54,878 nt of DNA from Candidatus Levyibacteriota bacterium (GTDB lineage: Bacteria; Patescibacteriota; Microgenomatia; Levybacterales; UBA12049). Positions 31,420 through 40,249 of this stretch are shown here, in pieces. Every line of letters begins with the position of its first letter. Within the stretch, counting starts at the first letter, position 1. The notes beneath the pieces were generated by a model. It worked only from the letters and a program-made list of their open reading frames with translations, did no database searches and had not been told where the DNA came from. Made by a program: the position numbers and the translations under genes. The stretch spans positions 1-54,878 of the forward strand of contig JAJDCH010000008.1 of assembly GCA_029260905.1 (NCBI GenBank). The letters run 5' to 3'.

Positions 31420-32214
31420 TTAAGAAAGCGTTTTTACGAATTTATAGATAAAATATGCGCTTAGGAGCGAAATAGCAAAAGATATAATTGTTCCCCAAAG
31501 TAAACCAGTTGAAATATAAAAAAATCGTACTGTCAAAGAATAAACAAGCACATTTATTAATCCGCTAAGCATCAGTGATTTCATTACGCCCAGAGAAAAC
31601 TTTTCTCCTTGGAGCTTATATGTTATTGCCATTGTTGCAAAAAAAACTGCGGGAAATGAGGCAAATGCACCTCCTAGTAAAGGTCCACCAAACTCAGAAA
31701 ATAGTACAGATATCGCAATCGTAGAGCCACCAATTAATCCTCTAATTAGTATATCTTGATAAGAAAACTTATATTTTTTTCCAGAAACTGATGGTATTCT
31801 TAATAAGTATTCAAGAATTAAGTAAGACATGGGTAATATCACTAAAAAAGAAGCTATTGAGATATATAAATTGTTAAAATTAAAAAAGATCAAAATTGCT
31901 GAAGACACAAACCAAAACAATATTGATAAAGAGTATGCGATATAAAAATGATAGCGTAGAAAAAAACTATAAATAACAACCAATAATGCATTAATGCTTA
32001 ATATAATAGGAATTATAGAAACGCTTTCAGAAGCGTGAATTGTTCCTTGTGTCCAGCCAATAAAAAAGAGAGCAATAACAGTAGTAGAAGGTATTCCGGC
32101 AACCACTCCTCCAAGTTTGGACCCCAAGTTTTCTGCAAGTATTGTTGTCAATGTAATCCAGACAGAGCCTACAAGAAAAGATAAAAATAATTTTAATAAA
32201 AAAATATTGTCCAT
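31420..32214 (-). CDS. Polytopic membrane protein with internal duplication (DUF3147-like)
   Basis: About 8 TM segments; repeated motif LGGVVAGIPSTTVIALFF / LGGAFASFPAVFFATMA. Confidence 0.6.
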   Translation of the reverse strand: MDNIFLLKLFLSFLVGSVWITLTTILAENLGSKLGGVVAGIPSTTVIALFFIGWTQGTIHASESVSIIPIILSINALLVVIYSFFLRYHFYIAYSLSILFWFVSSAILIFFNFNNLYISIASFLVILPMSYLILEYLLRIPSVSGKKYKFSYQDILIRGLIGGSTIAISVLFSEFGGPLLGGAFASFPAVFFATMAITYKLQGEKFSLGVMKSLMLSGLINVLVYSLTVRFFYISTGLLWGTIISFAISLLSAYFIYKFVKTLS

Positions 32215-32229
32215 TGCTATAATGATAGC

Positions 32230-32592
32230 ATGTCACGGTTTTTGAAAGATGAAGGGGATGAGGGGGAGGAGTTGGCAGCTGACTTTTTGCAGAAAAAAGG
32301 ATATAAGATAATTGAGCGCAATTTCAGGATCAGAGGTGGTGAGATTGATATTATTGCAATTTTTCAGGATACTTTGGTCTTTATTGAAGTCAAGACAAGA
32401 TCATCAAATAAATTTGGCACGCCTCTTGAGTCAATTACGCCCTGGAAGCTGAAGGCTCTAATACGTACAGCGCAGTTTTATAAAATAAAAAATAAAAATC
32501 TGCCAGATGGGATGAGAATTGATGCAGTAACTGTTGAGCATGACTTGTCAGGAGTTCCACAAATCGAACATATTGAAAATATTAGTTTTTGA
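32230..32592 (+). CDS. yraN: YraN/UPF0102 family endonuclease-like protein
   Basis: GEELAADFLQKKGYKIIERNFRIRGGEIDIIAIFQDTLVFIEVKTRSS. Confidence 0.95.
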   Translation: MSRFLKDEGDEGEELAADFLQKKGYKIIERNFRIRGGEIDIIAIFQDTLVFIEVKTRSSNKFGTPLESITPWKLKALIRTAQFYKIKNKNLPDGMRIDAVTVEHDLSGVPQIEHIENISF

Positions 32593-32608
32593 TTTGTAAT
32601 TTTGGGGG

Positions 32609-32636
32609 TTGAATTTGATTGTTTTTTTGTTACAAT
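32609..32636 (+). promoter_or_regulatory. Putative promoter TTGAAT-16-TACAAT of the pyk leader
   Basis: -35 32609-32614, -10 32631-32636; predicted TSS at about 32643, the A of the leader ATG. Confidence 0.55.
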
Positions 32637-32642
32637 ACTTTT

Positions 32643-32693
32643 ATGGTAGTAAATAATAAAGCAGTAGCAGTAGTCGCAGTTCTACTCCCTTAG
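32643..32693 (+). CDS. Candidate leader peptide MVVNNKAVAVVAVLLP (16 aa)
   Basis: Short ORF directly after the promoter and before overlapping antiterminator/terminator hairpins; 6 Val, 3 Ala, 2 Leu of 16. Confidence 0.6.
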   Translation: MVVNNKAVAVVAVLLP

Positions 32694-32694
32694 A

Positions 32695-32744
32695 GCGGAG
32701 GCGATTTTGCTGATAAATCACCCCCGCCAGAAGCGGGGTTTTTT
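32695..32744 (+). promoter_or_regulatory. Candidate transcription attenuator: antiterminator overlapping an intrinsic terminator
   Basis: Antiterminator GCGGAGGCGATTT(32695-32707)/AAATCACCCCCGC(32715-32727), 11 of 13 pairs; terminator CCCCGC-CAGAA-GCGGGG (32722-32738) followed by T6 (32739-32744). Confidence 0.65.
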
Positions 32745-32769
32745 AATGGTTTAGTTAATAAATATATTT

Positions 32770-33780
32770 ATGAATAATGTAAAAAAACAAATCAAGATAA
32801 TAGCAACAATTGGTCCTGCGACTCATTCTCCTGATCGTATACTTGATTTGGCAAAAGCTGGTGTAAATATATTTAGGATTAATTTGTCACATGCTACCGA
32901 TCAGGAGATTTCAGAACGTTTTAAATGGATAAAATTAGCAGAAGATATTTTGGGGGTAAAACTTGAGATACTTGGTGATTTGCCTGGACCTAAAATAAGA
33001 ATTAATGATGTTGCAAAAAATGTGATCCTTGAAAAAGGACAAAAATATTATATCTTGAAAAATAAGAAAAATGGTGATGTGTATGGATGTGGCCTTAACT
33101 ACCCAAAAATATTAGATGTGCTTACTGAGGGAGCAAAGATATTTATAGATGATGGACAGATTCAACTGATTGTAGACAAAAAAACATCAGAAGGTCTAGA
33201 GACAACCGTTGTAGTGGGTGGTCATTTGACTTCAAGGAAAGGTTTTTTGGCTGAAGGGATATCAATCAGTCTTGGCAGTGTTTCAACAAGAGACAAAAGG
33301 GGAATAAAGCAGATGATCAGAGAAAAACCAGATTATCTAGCAATCTCTTTTGTTGAAACGAAAAAAGACATAGAAGAAATAAAAAAACTGTTACCCAAAA
33401 ATTTCAATGCTAAATTGATTGCAAAGATCGAGACATGTAATGGCGTAGTTAACGCTGAAGATATTTTAAGTGTCTCAAGTGGATTGATGGTAGCAAGGGG
33501 AGATTTGGGACTTGCTATGCCTATTTTTAAAGTGCCTAGAATTCAGAAAGACTTGATAAGGCTTTGCAATCAAGAGAAAAAATTTGTAATAACTGCAACT
33601 CATATGCTTGAGTCAATGATTAATAAGCCTCTTCCCACAAGAGCAGAGGTTAGTGATGTAGCAAATGCTATTTGGGATGGAACTGATGCTGTGATGCTTT
33701 CTGGGGAGTCAGCTATTGGTAAATATCCGATTGAAGCAGTTACGGTTTTGCAGGAAATGATTGATGAGATTAGTTTTTAA
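32770..33780 (+). CDS. pyk: Pyruvate kinase, short form without C-terminal domain (336 aa)
   Basis: [97 protein letters not shown]. Confidence 0.97.
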   Translation: MNNVKKQIKIIATIGPATHSPDRILDLAKAGVNIFRINLSHATDQEISERFKWIKLAEDILGVKLEILGDLPGPKIRINDVAKNVILEKGQKYYILKNKKNGDVYGCGLNYPKILDVLTEGAKIFIDDGQIQLIVDKKTSEGLETTVVVGGHLTSRKGFLAEGISISLGSVSTRDKRGIKQMIREKPDYLAISFVETKKDIEEIKKLLPKNFNAKLIAKIETCNGVVNAEDILSVSSGLMVARGDLGLAMPIFKVPRIQKDLIRLCNQEKKFVITATHMLESMINKPLPTRAEVSDVANAIWDGTDAVMLSGESAIGKYPIEAVTVLQEMIDEISF

Positions 33781-35773
33781 TCTTTTGAATTTTTCTTACT
33801 TCATCTCTTAGTCTGATCGCGGTTTCAAAATCAAGCTTTTCAGCTGCATTTTTCATTTCTTTTCTTAAGGCCTTAATTAGTTTTTCTTTCTCATCAGGAA
33901 GAATTACTTCCTTGTTGGAGAATTCAATCAGTTCAGCAATTGTTTCAGCTTCTTTTTCTTTTTCTTCCTCTTCAATTAATTTTGCTCGAATTGCTTTTTC
34001 AATTGTTTTTGGTGTTATATTGTTTTGCTTGTTGTATTTAAGCTGAATTTCTCTCCTTCTTTCAACTTCATCGATTGCGCCTTTCATTGATTTGGTTATT
34101 TTATCGGCATACATTATTACTTTTGAATCAACGTTTCGCGCTGCTCGTCCCATTGTCTGAATGAGGGATGTCTTGCTTCTTAAAAAGCCTTCTTTATCTG
34201 CATCAAGAATGGCAACAAGTGAGACTTCTGGCAAATCCAACCCCTCGCGCAGAAGATTGATTCCAACTAGCACATCAACCTCTCCTGATCTTAATGAATC
34301 AAGCACATCTTGTCTGCGTAGCGTCTCAATATCAGAGTGAAGATATGCTATTTTATAACCCCTCTCTTGAAGATAGCTTGATAGTTCTTCCGACATGCGT
34401 TTAGTAAGTGTTGTTACTAGTACGCGCTGTTTATTTTTTATTCTCTTATCTATTTCTGCTGTTAGGTCAGTAATTTGTCCTTTGGTGGTTCGAACTGTCA
34501 CAGCCGGATCCACAAGGCCAGTTGGTCTGATTAGCTGTTCAACGATACTGTTTTTTGATTCTTTTGCTAGTGATACTTCGTAATCATTTGGCGTTGCTGA
34601 AACAAAGATGGTTTTGTTTAATTTTCTGACAAATTCTTCATATTTTAAAGGCCTGTTATCAAGAGCTGATGGTAGTCTAAATCCATAATCAATAAGAGTT
34701 TGTTTTCTTGATCTATCACCGTTGTACATCCCTCTTATCTGGGGGATGGTGATGTGTGATTCGTCAATCATCAAAAGCCAATCTTTGCTTGCATGGTCAA
34801 GATAGTCAATCAAAGTATATGGTGGTTGTCCGGGTTTTCGTCCATCAAAATAAATTGAATAGTTTTCAATTCCATTGACATATCCTACTTCTTTTATCAT
34901 TTCAAGGTCAAAATTTACTTTTTGTGTAAGACGTTGTGCTTCAAGCGCGCGTCCCAGGGATTTTAATTTTTTAACCTGTTCATCCAGATCTTTTTGAATT
35001 TCAGTAAATGCTTTTGTATGAGTTTTTGGATCTGTCATATAGTGTTTGGCAGGATAGATAATGGTTGCATCAAGGATTTTGAGAATCTCCCCTGTAAGTG
35101 GGTTAAACTCATACATCTTTGTTAGCTTGTCCTGAATTTGAATTTTAATTCCATGATCAACGTAGGCAGGAAATATGTCTATATCTCCACCTCTTACTCG
35201 AAATGTCCCTCTTTTAAATTCATAATCGTTTCTTGTGTATTGCAAATCAGTAAGCTTGAAAAGAATATCTTCTTGTCTTATTTTCATGCCTGTTTTTAGC
35301 TCCATGACAAATTTCCCGTACTCAATAGGCGATCCAATATTATAAATACATGAAACTGATGCAATAACAATTACATCTTTACGAGTTAAGAGGTTGGCAG
35401 TTGCAGCAAGTCTGAGTTTGTCAATTTCTTCATTTATGTCAGCCTCCTTTTCAATGTAAGTATCAGATTGGGGCACATATGCTTCTGGTTGATAGTAATC
35501 ATAGTATGAAACAAAATATGAGACAGCATTATCTGGAAAAAAATCTCGAAATTCTTGATAAAGTTGTCCGGCCAGTGTTTTATTGTGAGAGATAATAAGT
35601 GTTGGTTTCTGTACGTTTTGGATCACATTTGCCATGGTAAATGTCTTACCACTTCCAGTTACCCCCAGAAGAACCTGGTTTTCTGTATTTTGCTTTAAGT
35701 TTTGAGTTAATTGTTTTATAGCCTGAGGCTGATCCCCAGTTGGCTTAAATTTGGACTTAAGTTTGAACTTCAT
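33770..35773 (-). CDS. uvrB: Excinuclease ABC subunit B
   Basis: [71 protein letters not shown]-terminal UVR domain. Confidence 0.99.
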   Translation of the reverse strand: MKFKLKSKFKPTGDQPQAIKQLTQNLKQNTENQVLLGVTGSGKTFTMANVIQNVQKPTLIISHNKTLAGQLYQEFRDFFPDNAVSYFVSYYDYYQPEAYVPQSDTYIEKEADINEEIDKLRLAATANLLTRKDVIVIASVSCIYNIGSPIEYGKFVMELKTGMKIRQEDILFKLTDLQYTRNDYEFKRGTFRVRGGDIDIFPAYVDHGIKIQIQDKLTKMYEFNPLTGEILKILDATIIYPAKHYMTDPKTHTKAFTEIQKDLDEQVKKLKSLGRALEAQRLTQKVNFDLEMIKEVGYVNGIENYSIYFDGRKPGQPPYTLIDYLDHASKDWLLMIDESHITIPQIRGMYNGDRSRKQTLIDYGFRLPSALDNRPLKYEEFVRKLNKTIFVSATPNDYEVSLAKESKNSIVEQLIRPTGLVDPAVTVRTTKGQITDLTAEIDKRIKNKQRVLVTTLTKRMSEELSSYLQERGYKIAYLHSDIETLRRQDVLDSLRSGEVDVLVGINLLREGLDLPEVSLVAILDADKEGFLRSKTSLIQTMGRAARNVDSKVIMYADKITKSMKGAIDEVERRREIQLKYNKQNNITPKTIEKAIRAKLIEEEEKEKEAETIAELIEFSNKEVILPDEKEKLIKALRKEMKNAAEKLDFETAIRLRDEVRKIQKIKN

Positions 35774-35869
35774 GATCTTTTATTTTAACAGATTTATAAG
35801 TTTTGATGTGAAAGAACATATAATTTTGATTTGTATCAATACTGATCCCTTTTGAGCCAGTTTGTATTA

Positions 35870-35898
35870 TTGCAAAATTATACGAATTGTCGTATATT
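35870..35898 (+). promoter_or_regulatory. lexA promoter TTGCAA-17-TATATT with palindrome TATACGA-ATTG-TCGTATA in the spacer (candidate LexA box)
   Basis: 7-bp perfect arms at 35879-35885 and 35890-35896, positioned between -35 and -10. Confidence 0.65.
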
Positions 35899-35923
35899 TT
35901 TTAGTAATAGATTAATTTTAATT

Positions 35924-36550
35924 ATGGCAGGCGTTTTATACAAAAAAGAAAGACAGGTTCTTGAATTTTTAGTTCAATTCCAATCAAAATACGGTTATTC
36001 TCCGACTCTTGCTGAGATAGCAAAAGCAACAGGACATAAAAGTGTCAGCACTATTTATGTTCTTATCCGAAGTCTTGTTGATAAGGGTTATGTTCAAAAA
36101 GTTGATGGTAATGCGAGAGTTCTTAAGGTTAAAGACGAAAGTGTTATTTCAAAATTTATGGGAATTGAACCATCAATTGAGCTGCCGTTGATGGGTTACA
36201 TAGCAGCTGGGGCGCCTCTGGAGCCACACACTGATCCAAATGCAACGTTCCAAGTCTCTGCATCAATGGTGAGTGGAACTAAGACCTCTTATGTGCTTCA
36301 GGTCAAGGGCGAGTCTATGATTGATGATGGGATATTGGATGGAGACTTTGTGGTGATAGAAAAGGTAAATCAGGCAATAAATGGAGAAATTGTTGTTGCA
36401 TTGGTTGATGATAATCTGGCAACGCTAAAGAAGTTTTATAAAGAAGGAGAGATCATTGTTCTCAAGCCCGCAAACTCCTCTATGGATCCTATTTATCCCA
36501 AAAGCCTCAAGATTCAAGGAAAAGTTGTAGGACTTGTTCGTAAGTTTTGA
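35924..36550 (+). CDS. lexA: LexA repressor
   Basis: N-terminal wHTH YGYSPTLAEIAKATGHKSVSTIYVLIRSLVDKGYV; Ala-Gly cleavage GYIAAGAP; GESMIDDGILDGDFVVIEK Ser; Lys in LATLKKFYKE. ATG 35924 preferred over track start 35852. Confidence 0.95.
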   Translation: MAGVLYKKERQVLEFLVQFQSKYGYSPTLAEIAKATGHKSVSTIYVLIRSLVDKGYVQKVDGNARVLKVKDESVISKFMGIEPSIELPLMGYIAAGAPLEPHTDPNATFQVSASMVSGTKTSYVLQVKGESMIDDGILDGDFVVIEKVNQAINGEIVVALVDDNLATLKKFYKEGEIIVLKPANSSMDPIYPKSLKIQGKVVGLVRKF

Positions 36551-36565
36551 TGTTATAATACGAGA

Positions 36566-37267
36566 ATGGGCACTCTTTTTATAGTCGCAACCCCTATTGG
36601 CAACCTCAAAGATATCTCAATAAGAGCAATCGAAAATTTATTCTCAGTTGACGCAATAGCTTGTGAAGATACAAGAAGAACAGGACTTCTTCTTGAAAAT
36701 CTTTTAAAATATACAGAAAAAAAAGAAAAGCCAAGGCTGGTTTCATATTATGAGCAAAATGAGTTAGATCGGATTCCTGAGATAATAGCTTTTCTCAAAG
36801 ACGGATTCAGTATTAGTCTGGTTAGTGATGCTGGAACACCTGCCATTTCAGATCCTGGATTCAAGCTTATCCGTGAATGTGTGCGGGAAGGAATAAAGAT
36901 TGTTTCTATTCCTGGGCCGTCAAGCGTCTTGACAGCTTTGACTTCGTCAGGTTTGCCGACAGATAAATTTTTTTTCTGTGGATATCCACCTCATAAATCC
37001 GGTCACCGCAAAACATTTTTTGAAAATATCCTATCATCACAGCATTATTTAAAATCAACTGTAATTCTTTTTGAGGCGCCTCATAAAATAATAAAGACGC
37101 TTGGGGAGATGAAAGAGGTTTTTGGTGATATTGAGATTGTTTTGGCACGTGAACTAACCAAAACGTATGAAGAAGTGAGACATGAAAAAATATCAGAATC
37201 CTTGGTGCATTTTAAGAAAAAGTCACCAAAAGGGGAGTTTGTGATATTATTAAAGTTAATTATTTGA
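36566..37267 (+). CDS. rsmI: 16S rRNA (cytidine-2'-O)-methyltransferase RsmI
   Basis: GTLFIVATPIGNLKDISIRAIENL..IACEDTRRTGLLL; VSDAGTPAISDPGFKLIR; SIPGPSSVLTAL. Confidence 0.98.
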   Translation: MGTLFIVATPIGNLKDISIRAIENLFSVDAIACEDTRRTGLLLENLLKYTEKKEKPRLVSYYEQNELDRIPEIIAFLKDGFSISLVSDAGTPAISDPGFKLIRECVREGIKIVSIPGPSSVLTALTSSGLPTDKFFFCGYPPHKSGHRKTFFENILSSQHYLKSTVILFEAPHKIIKTLGEMKEVFGDIEIVLARELTKTYEEVRHEKISESLVHFKKKSPKGEFVILLKLII

Positions 37268-37313
37268 ATAATATTGATTTTGCAGGCAAAATTGTGTAGA
37301 ATGTTTTTCTTAT

Positions 37314-37619
37314 ATGAGTTTCGAAGCAATAAGATCGAGTAATAGACGAGCTAGGGAATTAGCAGAGCTTCACGTTGCAAATTTGCTAAAAACATCAAAA
37401 AATATAGATGGATTGCCACCATGTCTACGTAAAAGCAAAAGGTTAGAAGGGCTTCGTCCACAAGCAAAAGTTGTTATTGATGACCTTACGAAATTACCAC
37501 ACTTAGAAAGTGTAAGATTGATGAGGGGGGGCAAAAGAAGACTTGGTTCCAGTTTTTCAACTAGGGCAGGCATAAGGGTTGCATATGAGTTGACAAGAGC
37601 AAGGATAAAGAGTTTGTAA
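37314..37619 (+). CDS. Hypothetical small basic protein (101 aa)
   Basis: Open reading frame with promoter TTGATT-17-TAGAAT upstream; no recognised domain. Confidence 0.5.
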   Translation: MSFEAIRSSNRRARELAELHVANLLKTSKNIDGLPPCLRKSKRLEGLRPQAKVVIDDLTKLPHLESVRLMRGGKRRLGSSFSTRAGIRVAYELTRARIKSL

Positions 37620-37650
37620 TTATTTTTAGTTTTATGAAATGAGTAATTTC

Positions 37651-37685
37651 TTAAACTTTATTCTCGTTCTTGTTTCTTATTTCTT
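37651..37685. repeat. Heptanucleotide array at the gpmA 3' end (5 heptads)
   Basis: TTAAACT TTATTCT CGTTCTT GTTTCTT ATTTCTT; encodes the C-terminal KEIRNKNENKV. Confidence 0.7.
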
Positions 37686-38277
37686 TTGAAGCTATATTAC
37701 CATCCTTTTCTATCTCATAGACATAAATTTCACCAACTGCGATTTCAAGATGGGGGATGTCCTCATCTGATATATTTTCAAGATATTTGATCAATGCTCT
37801 TAGACTATTTCCATGAGCCGTGATAATAATATTTTTGCCATCTTTCAAAAGTGGCATGATCTCAGATTCAAAATAAGGAATAGCTCTTTGATAAACATCT
37901 TTTAAAGATTCACCGTTTGGCAATTGATAATCCCAGCTACGTCTTATTTTCTGAAACATCTCCTCTCCCACTTCTTTTTTTACTTCCCATTTATTTTTTC
38001 CAGTATAATCACCGTAATCTCGTTCATTTAAAGCTTTATTTTCAGTTGTTGGTACGTTTTTCTCAGTGCTTCCTTTTTGAATTTCATCCCATGTTTCCTT
38101 AGCTCTTTTTAGGGTCGATGTGAACGCGAGATCCATATGGATATCTTTTAGTTTTTCTCCAGCTTCAAAAGCAACTTCTCGACCTTTATCATCAAGTGAA
38201 ACATCAGTCCAGCCGGTCCAGAGACCTTTGGCATTCCAAACAGATTCACCATGTCTAACAAGTATAAGTTTTGCCAT
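37651..38277 (-). CDS. gpmA: 2,3-bisphosphoglycerate-dependent phosphoglycerate mutase
   Basis: LILVRHGESVWNAKGLWTGWTDVSLDDKG; LNERDYGDYTGKNK; ITAHGNSLRALIKYLE. Confidence 0.97.
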   Translation of the reverse strand: MAKLILVRHGESVWNAKGLWTGWTDVSLDDKGREVAFEAGEKLKDIHMDLAFTSTLKRAKETWDEIQKGSTEKNVPTTENKALNERDYGDYTGKNKWEVKKEVGEEMFQKIRRSWDYQLPNGESLKDVYQRAIPYFESEIMPLLKDGKNIIITAHGNSLRALIKYLENISDEDIPHLEIAVGEIYVYEIEKDGNIASKEIRNKNENKV

Positions 38278-38282
38278 AGATT

Positions 38283-38331
38283 ATTAGTATTAAGTATAAA
38301 GTATTATGTATTAAGTATAAAGGGTATGGTT
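38283..38331. repeat. Heptanucleotide array filling the gpmA upstream intergenic region (7 heptads)
   Basis: ATTAGTA TTAAGTA TAAAGTA TTATGTA TTAAGTA TAAAGGG TATGGTT. Confidence 0.85.
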
Positions 38332-39372
38332 TTAGAAAAATCCGCCAGAGTGGACATGAGCTTTTTTTCCATTTATGGTTATTATTTTTCCCTCTTTTAA
38401 AATTCTGGTTGCATTTTTTGCATTAATAATTCCAGAAATGCCATGATGAAAGTCAAAAACACCAGTGTGGATTTTTGAATCCTCTTCTATGATAAATCCT
38501 GAGATTTTTTGCCTAATATTTTTAGGTAGTAAATCAAGACTTTTTGCTATCAAAATATTTTCCTTTTTTATATCTTTTAAATCATTGAAATTTTTTATAA
38601 TTTTTGCAATGCCTGTTGTTATTCTATTTGAAATAGTTTTTCCTGTAATAAGTATAGTTTTTCGTTTTATTTGCATTTTAGTTTTAGGGGTCGGAATGTG
38701 TGGCTTGATTGATAGGATATAAAAAATTCCTTCTTTAATACCCCAAGTAACTTGATGCGGAATTGGAAAAAGTATGTTTAGTTTTTTTACTATTTTTTCC
38801 AAATGTGGATGATATTTATTGTTAGCTGAATTTTTTGTACCAGTTAAGATTTTGCCAAAAACATCAGGCAATATTTCTTTACGAACAGATATAGCAGGAG
38901 TGATTTTTTGATAGTCTATTTTGTTTTTGAATCTATAATAAAGCATCCCTGGTTCAAAAAAATCAATTATTGATTGTTTTATTTTTTCGGCAAGATCATC
39001 TCCTTTTTTGAGATAAACTTTTTTATTATTAAAATCTAGATACATATTTGTACCTAGTTTTTTTTGTAGGTTTTTTGAATCATTAGTAAAGCCATCAGGA
39101 AGCATGGTCTTAAGGATTTCATTTTTGATATGAGTTGAAGCTTGAGCAAGAGATGCTTGATTTTCAAAATGAATTGTTGATATCAAGCCATTTATCCGAG
39201 AGCTAAGAAAACTTGTGTTGATTAATTTCTGATACACCTCAGGTGACAACATATACACATCTGGAATCGAAAAACTTGCTTTTTTTAATTTAAAAAGTTT
39301 TTTTAATTCTTCGTTCAGATTTTTTGAGTACTTTTCTTCAGTCTTTTCTATGTTCAGAAAAAAATTATTCAT
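38332..39372 (-). CDS. PEP synthase/PPDK-like protein, N-domain remnant plus divergent mobile domain
   Basis: YYRFKNKIDYQKITPAISVRKEILPDVFGKILTGTKN..FPIPHQVTWGIKEGIFYILSIKPHIPT aligns by eye with PEP-utilising enzyme ATP-grasp C-lobe motifs; no PEP-binding TIM barrel. Confidence 0.55.
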   Translation of the reverse strand: MNNFFLNIEKTEEKYSKNLNEELKKLFKLKKASFSIPDVYMLSPEVYQKLINTSFLSSRINGLISTIHFENQASLAQASTHIKNEILKTMLPDGFTNDSKNLQKKLGTNMYLDFNNKKVYLKKGDDLAEKIKQSIIDFFEPGMLYYRFKNKIDYQKITPAISVRKEILPDVFGKILTGTKNSANNKYHPHLEKIVKKLNILFPIPHQVTWGIKEGIFYILSIKPHIPTPKTKMQIKRKTILITGKTISNRITTGIAKIIKNFNDLKDIKKENILIAKSLDLLPKNIRQKISGFIIEEDSKIHTGVFDFHHGISGIINAKNATRILKEGKIITINGKKAHVHSGGFF

Positions 39373-39470
39373 CTAGATTTATTGTTGCTTATTGAGAAAG
39401 AAATTTCAAGCACTTGTATTGACAATCAAGGAAAAATTAGTCTATAGTCAAATAAGTTAACAATAGTTAT

Positions 39471-39866
39471 ATGCCAGTTTCAGACGACGATAAAAGTAAG
39501 TTCAAAGATTTGTATCTTCAAACAGCAAAAGCTTATATCGATGATATTCAGAGAAATTTATTAATTTTAAGGTCTGACTTTTCGAATAAAGAATCAATAG
39601 GTGTGGTACATATGGCAGCCCATTCTTTGACAAGTCAAAGTATATTGATGGGCTTTGGTCATGTTGCTGCATACTCAAGACTTATTGAGATGATTTTTAG
39701 ACAAAAAATAAATGACAATAACAGAATTCTTGATTTTGAATTGGTTCAAGAGATAGACAAAGGGCTTGTTGAGCTGTATAAATCTCTTGATGCGATAAAA
39801 GACAATGGGGTTGAAGTTGATATGTCTCCTTTTATAAAGTTGTTAGAATCAAGAGTTCATAATTAG
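39471..39866 (+). CDS. Hpt-domain phosphotransfer-like protein
   Basis: Helical; VHMAAHSLTSQSILMGFGHVAAYSRLIE resembles the Hpt HxLKG..LGA motif. Confidence 0.7.
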   Translation: MPVSDDDKSKFKDLYLQTAKAYIDDIQRNLLILRSDFSNKESIGVVHMAAHSLTSQSILMGFGHVAAYSRLIEMIFRQKINDNNRILDFELVQEIDKGLVELYKSLDAIKDNGVEVDMSPFIKLLESRVHN

Positions 39867-39868
39867 TT

Positions 39869-40240
39869 ATGTATGTACTATTAATAGAAGACGACAAATT
39901 TTTTCAAGAGTTTTATTCTTTTAAATTAAAAGAAAAAGGAGTAGAAGTTGACATAGCATCAGATGGTGAGGAAGGCTTGTTAAAGATTGCGCAAAGAATT
40001 CCAGATGTCATTCTTCTTGATCTTATCATGCCTAAAAAGGATGGGTTTGAGGTGCTACAGGAGCTTGTGAATAGAAATCTTATCGCTCAGATACCAGTTC
40101 TTGTTTTTTCAACTCTTGGTCAAAAGTCTGATGTCGAAAAAGCAATAGGACTTGGAGCTAAGGGATATGTAAATAAAAGCTTTTTTGACTTTGACAAACT
40201 CCTCACATCCATCATACAATTAGGTCAGAAACAAAACTAA
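39869..40240 (+). CDS. Single-domain response regulator (CheY/PilG-like)
   Basis: VLLIEDDKFFQEFYSFKLKEKGVEVDIASDGEEGL..DVILLDLIMPKKDGFEVL..VFST..GYVNKS. Confidence 0.95.
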   Translation: MYVLLIEDDKFFQEFYSFKLKEKGVEVDIASDGEEGLLKIAQRIPDVILLDLIMPKKDGFEVLQELVNRNLIAQIPVLVFSTLGQKSDVEKAIGLGAKGYVNKSFFDFDKLLTSIIQLGQKQN

Positions 40241-40249
40241 TCTGCCCAT

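Noticed and set aside
32722-32744. Simple intrinsic terminator of yraN
   Set aside because: Not excluded, but it is 130 nt from the yraN stop and is preceded by its own promoter, a leader ORF and a complementary antiterminator arm, so attenuation is favoured.
35774-35869. SOS box for uvrB in the uvrB-lexA intergenic region
   Set aside because: No second copy of TACGA-N4-TCGTA close to the uvrB start; the single palindrome belongs to the lexA promoter.
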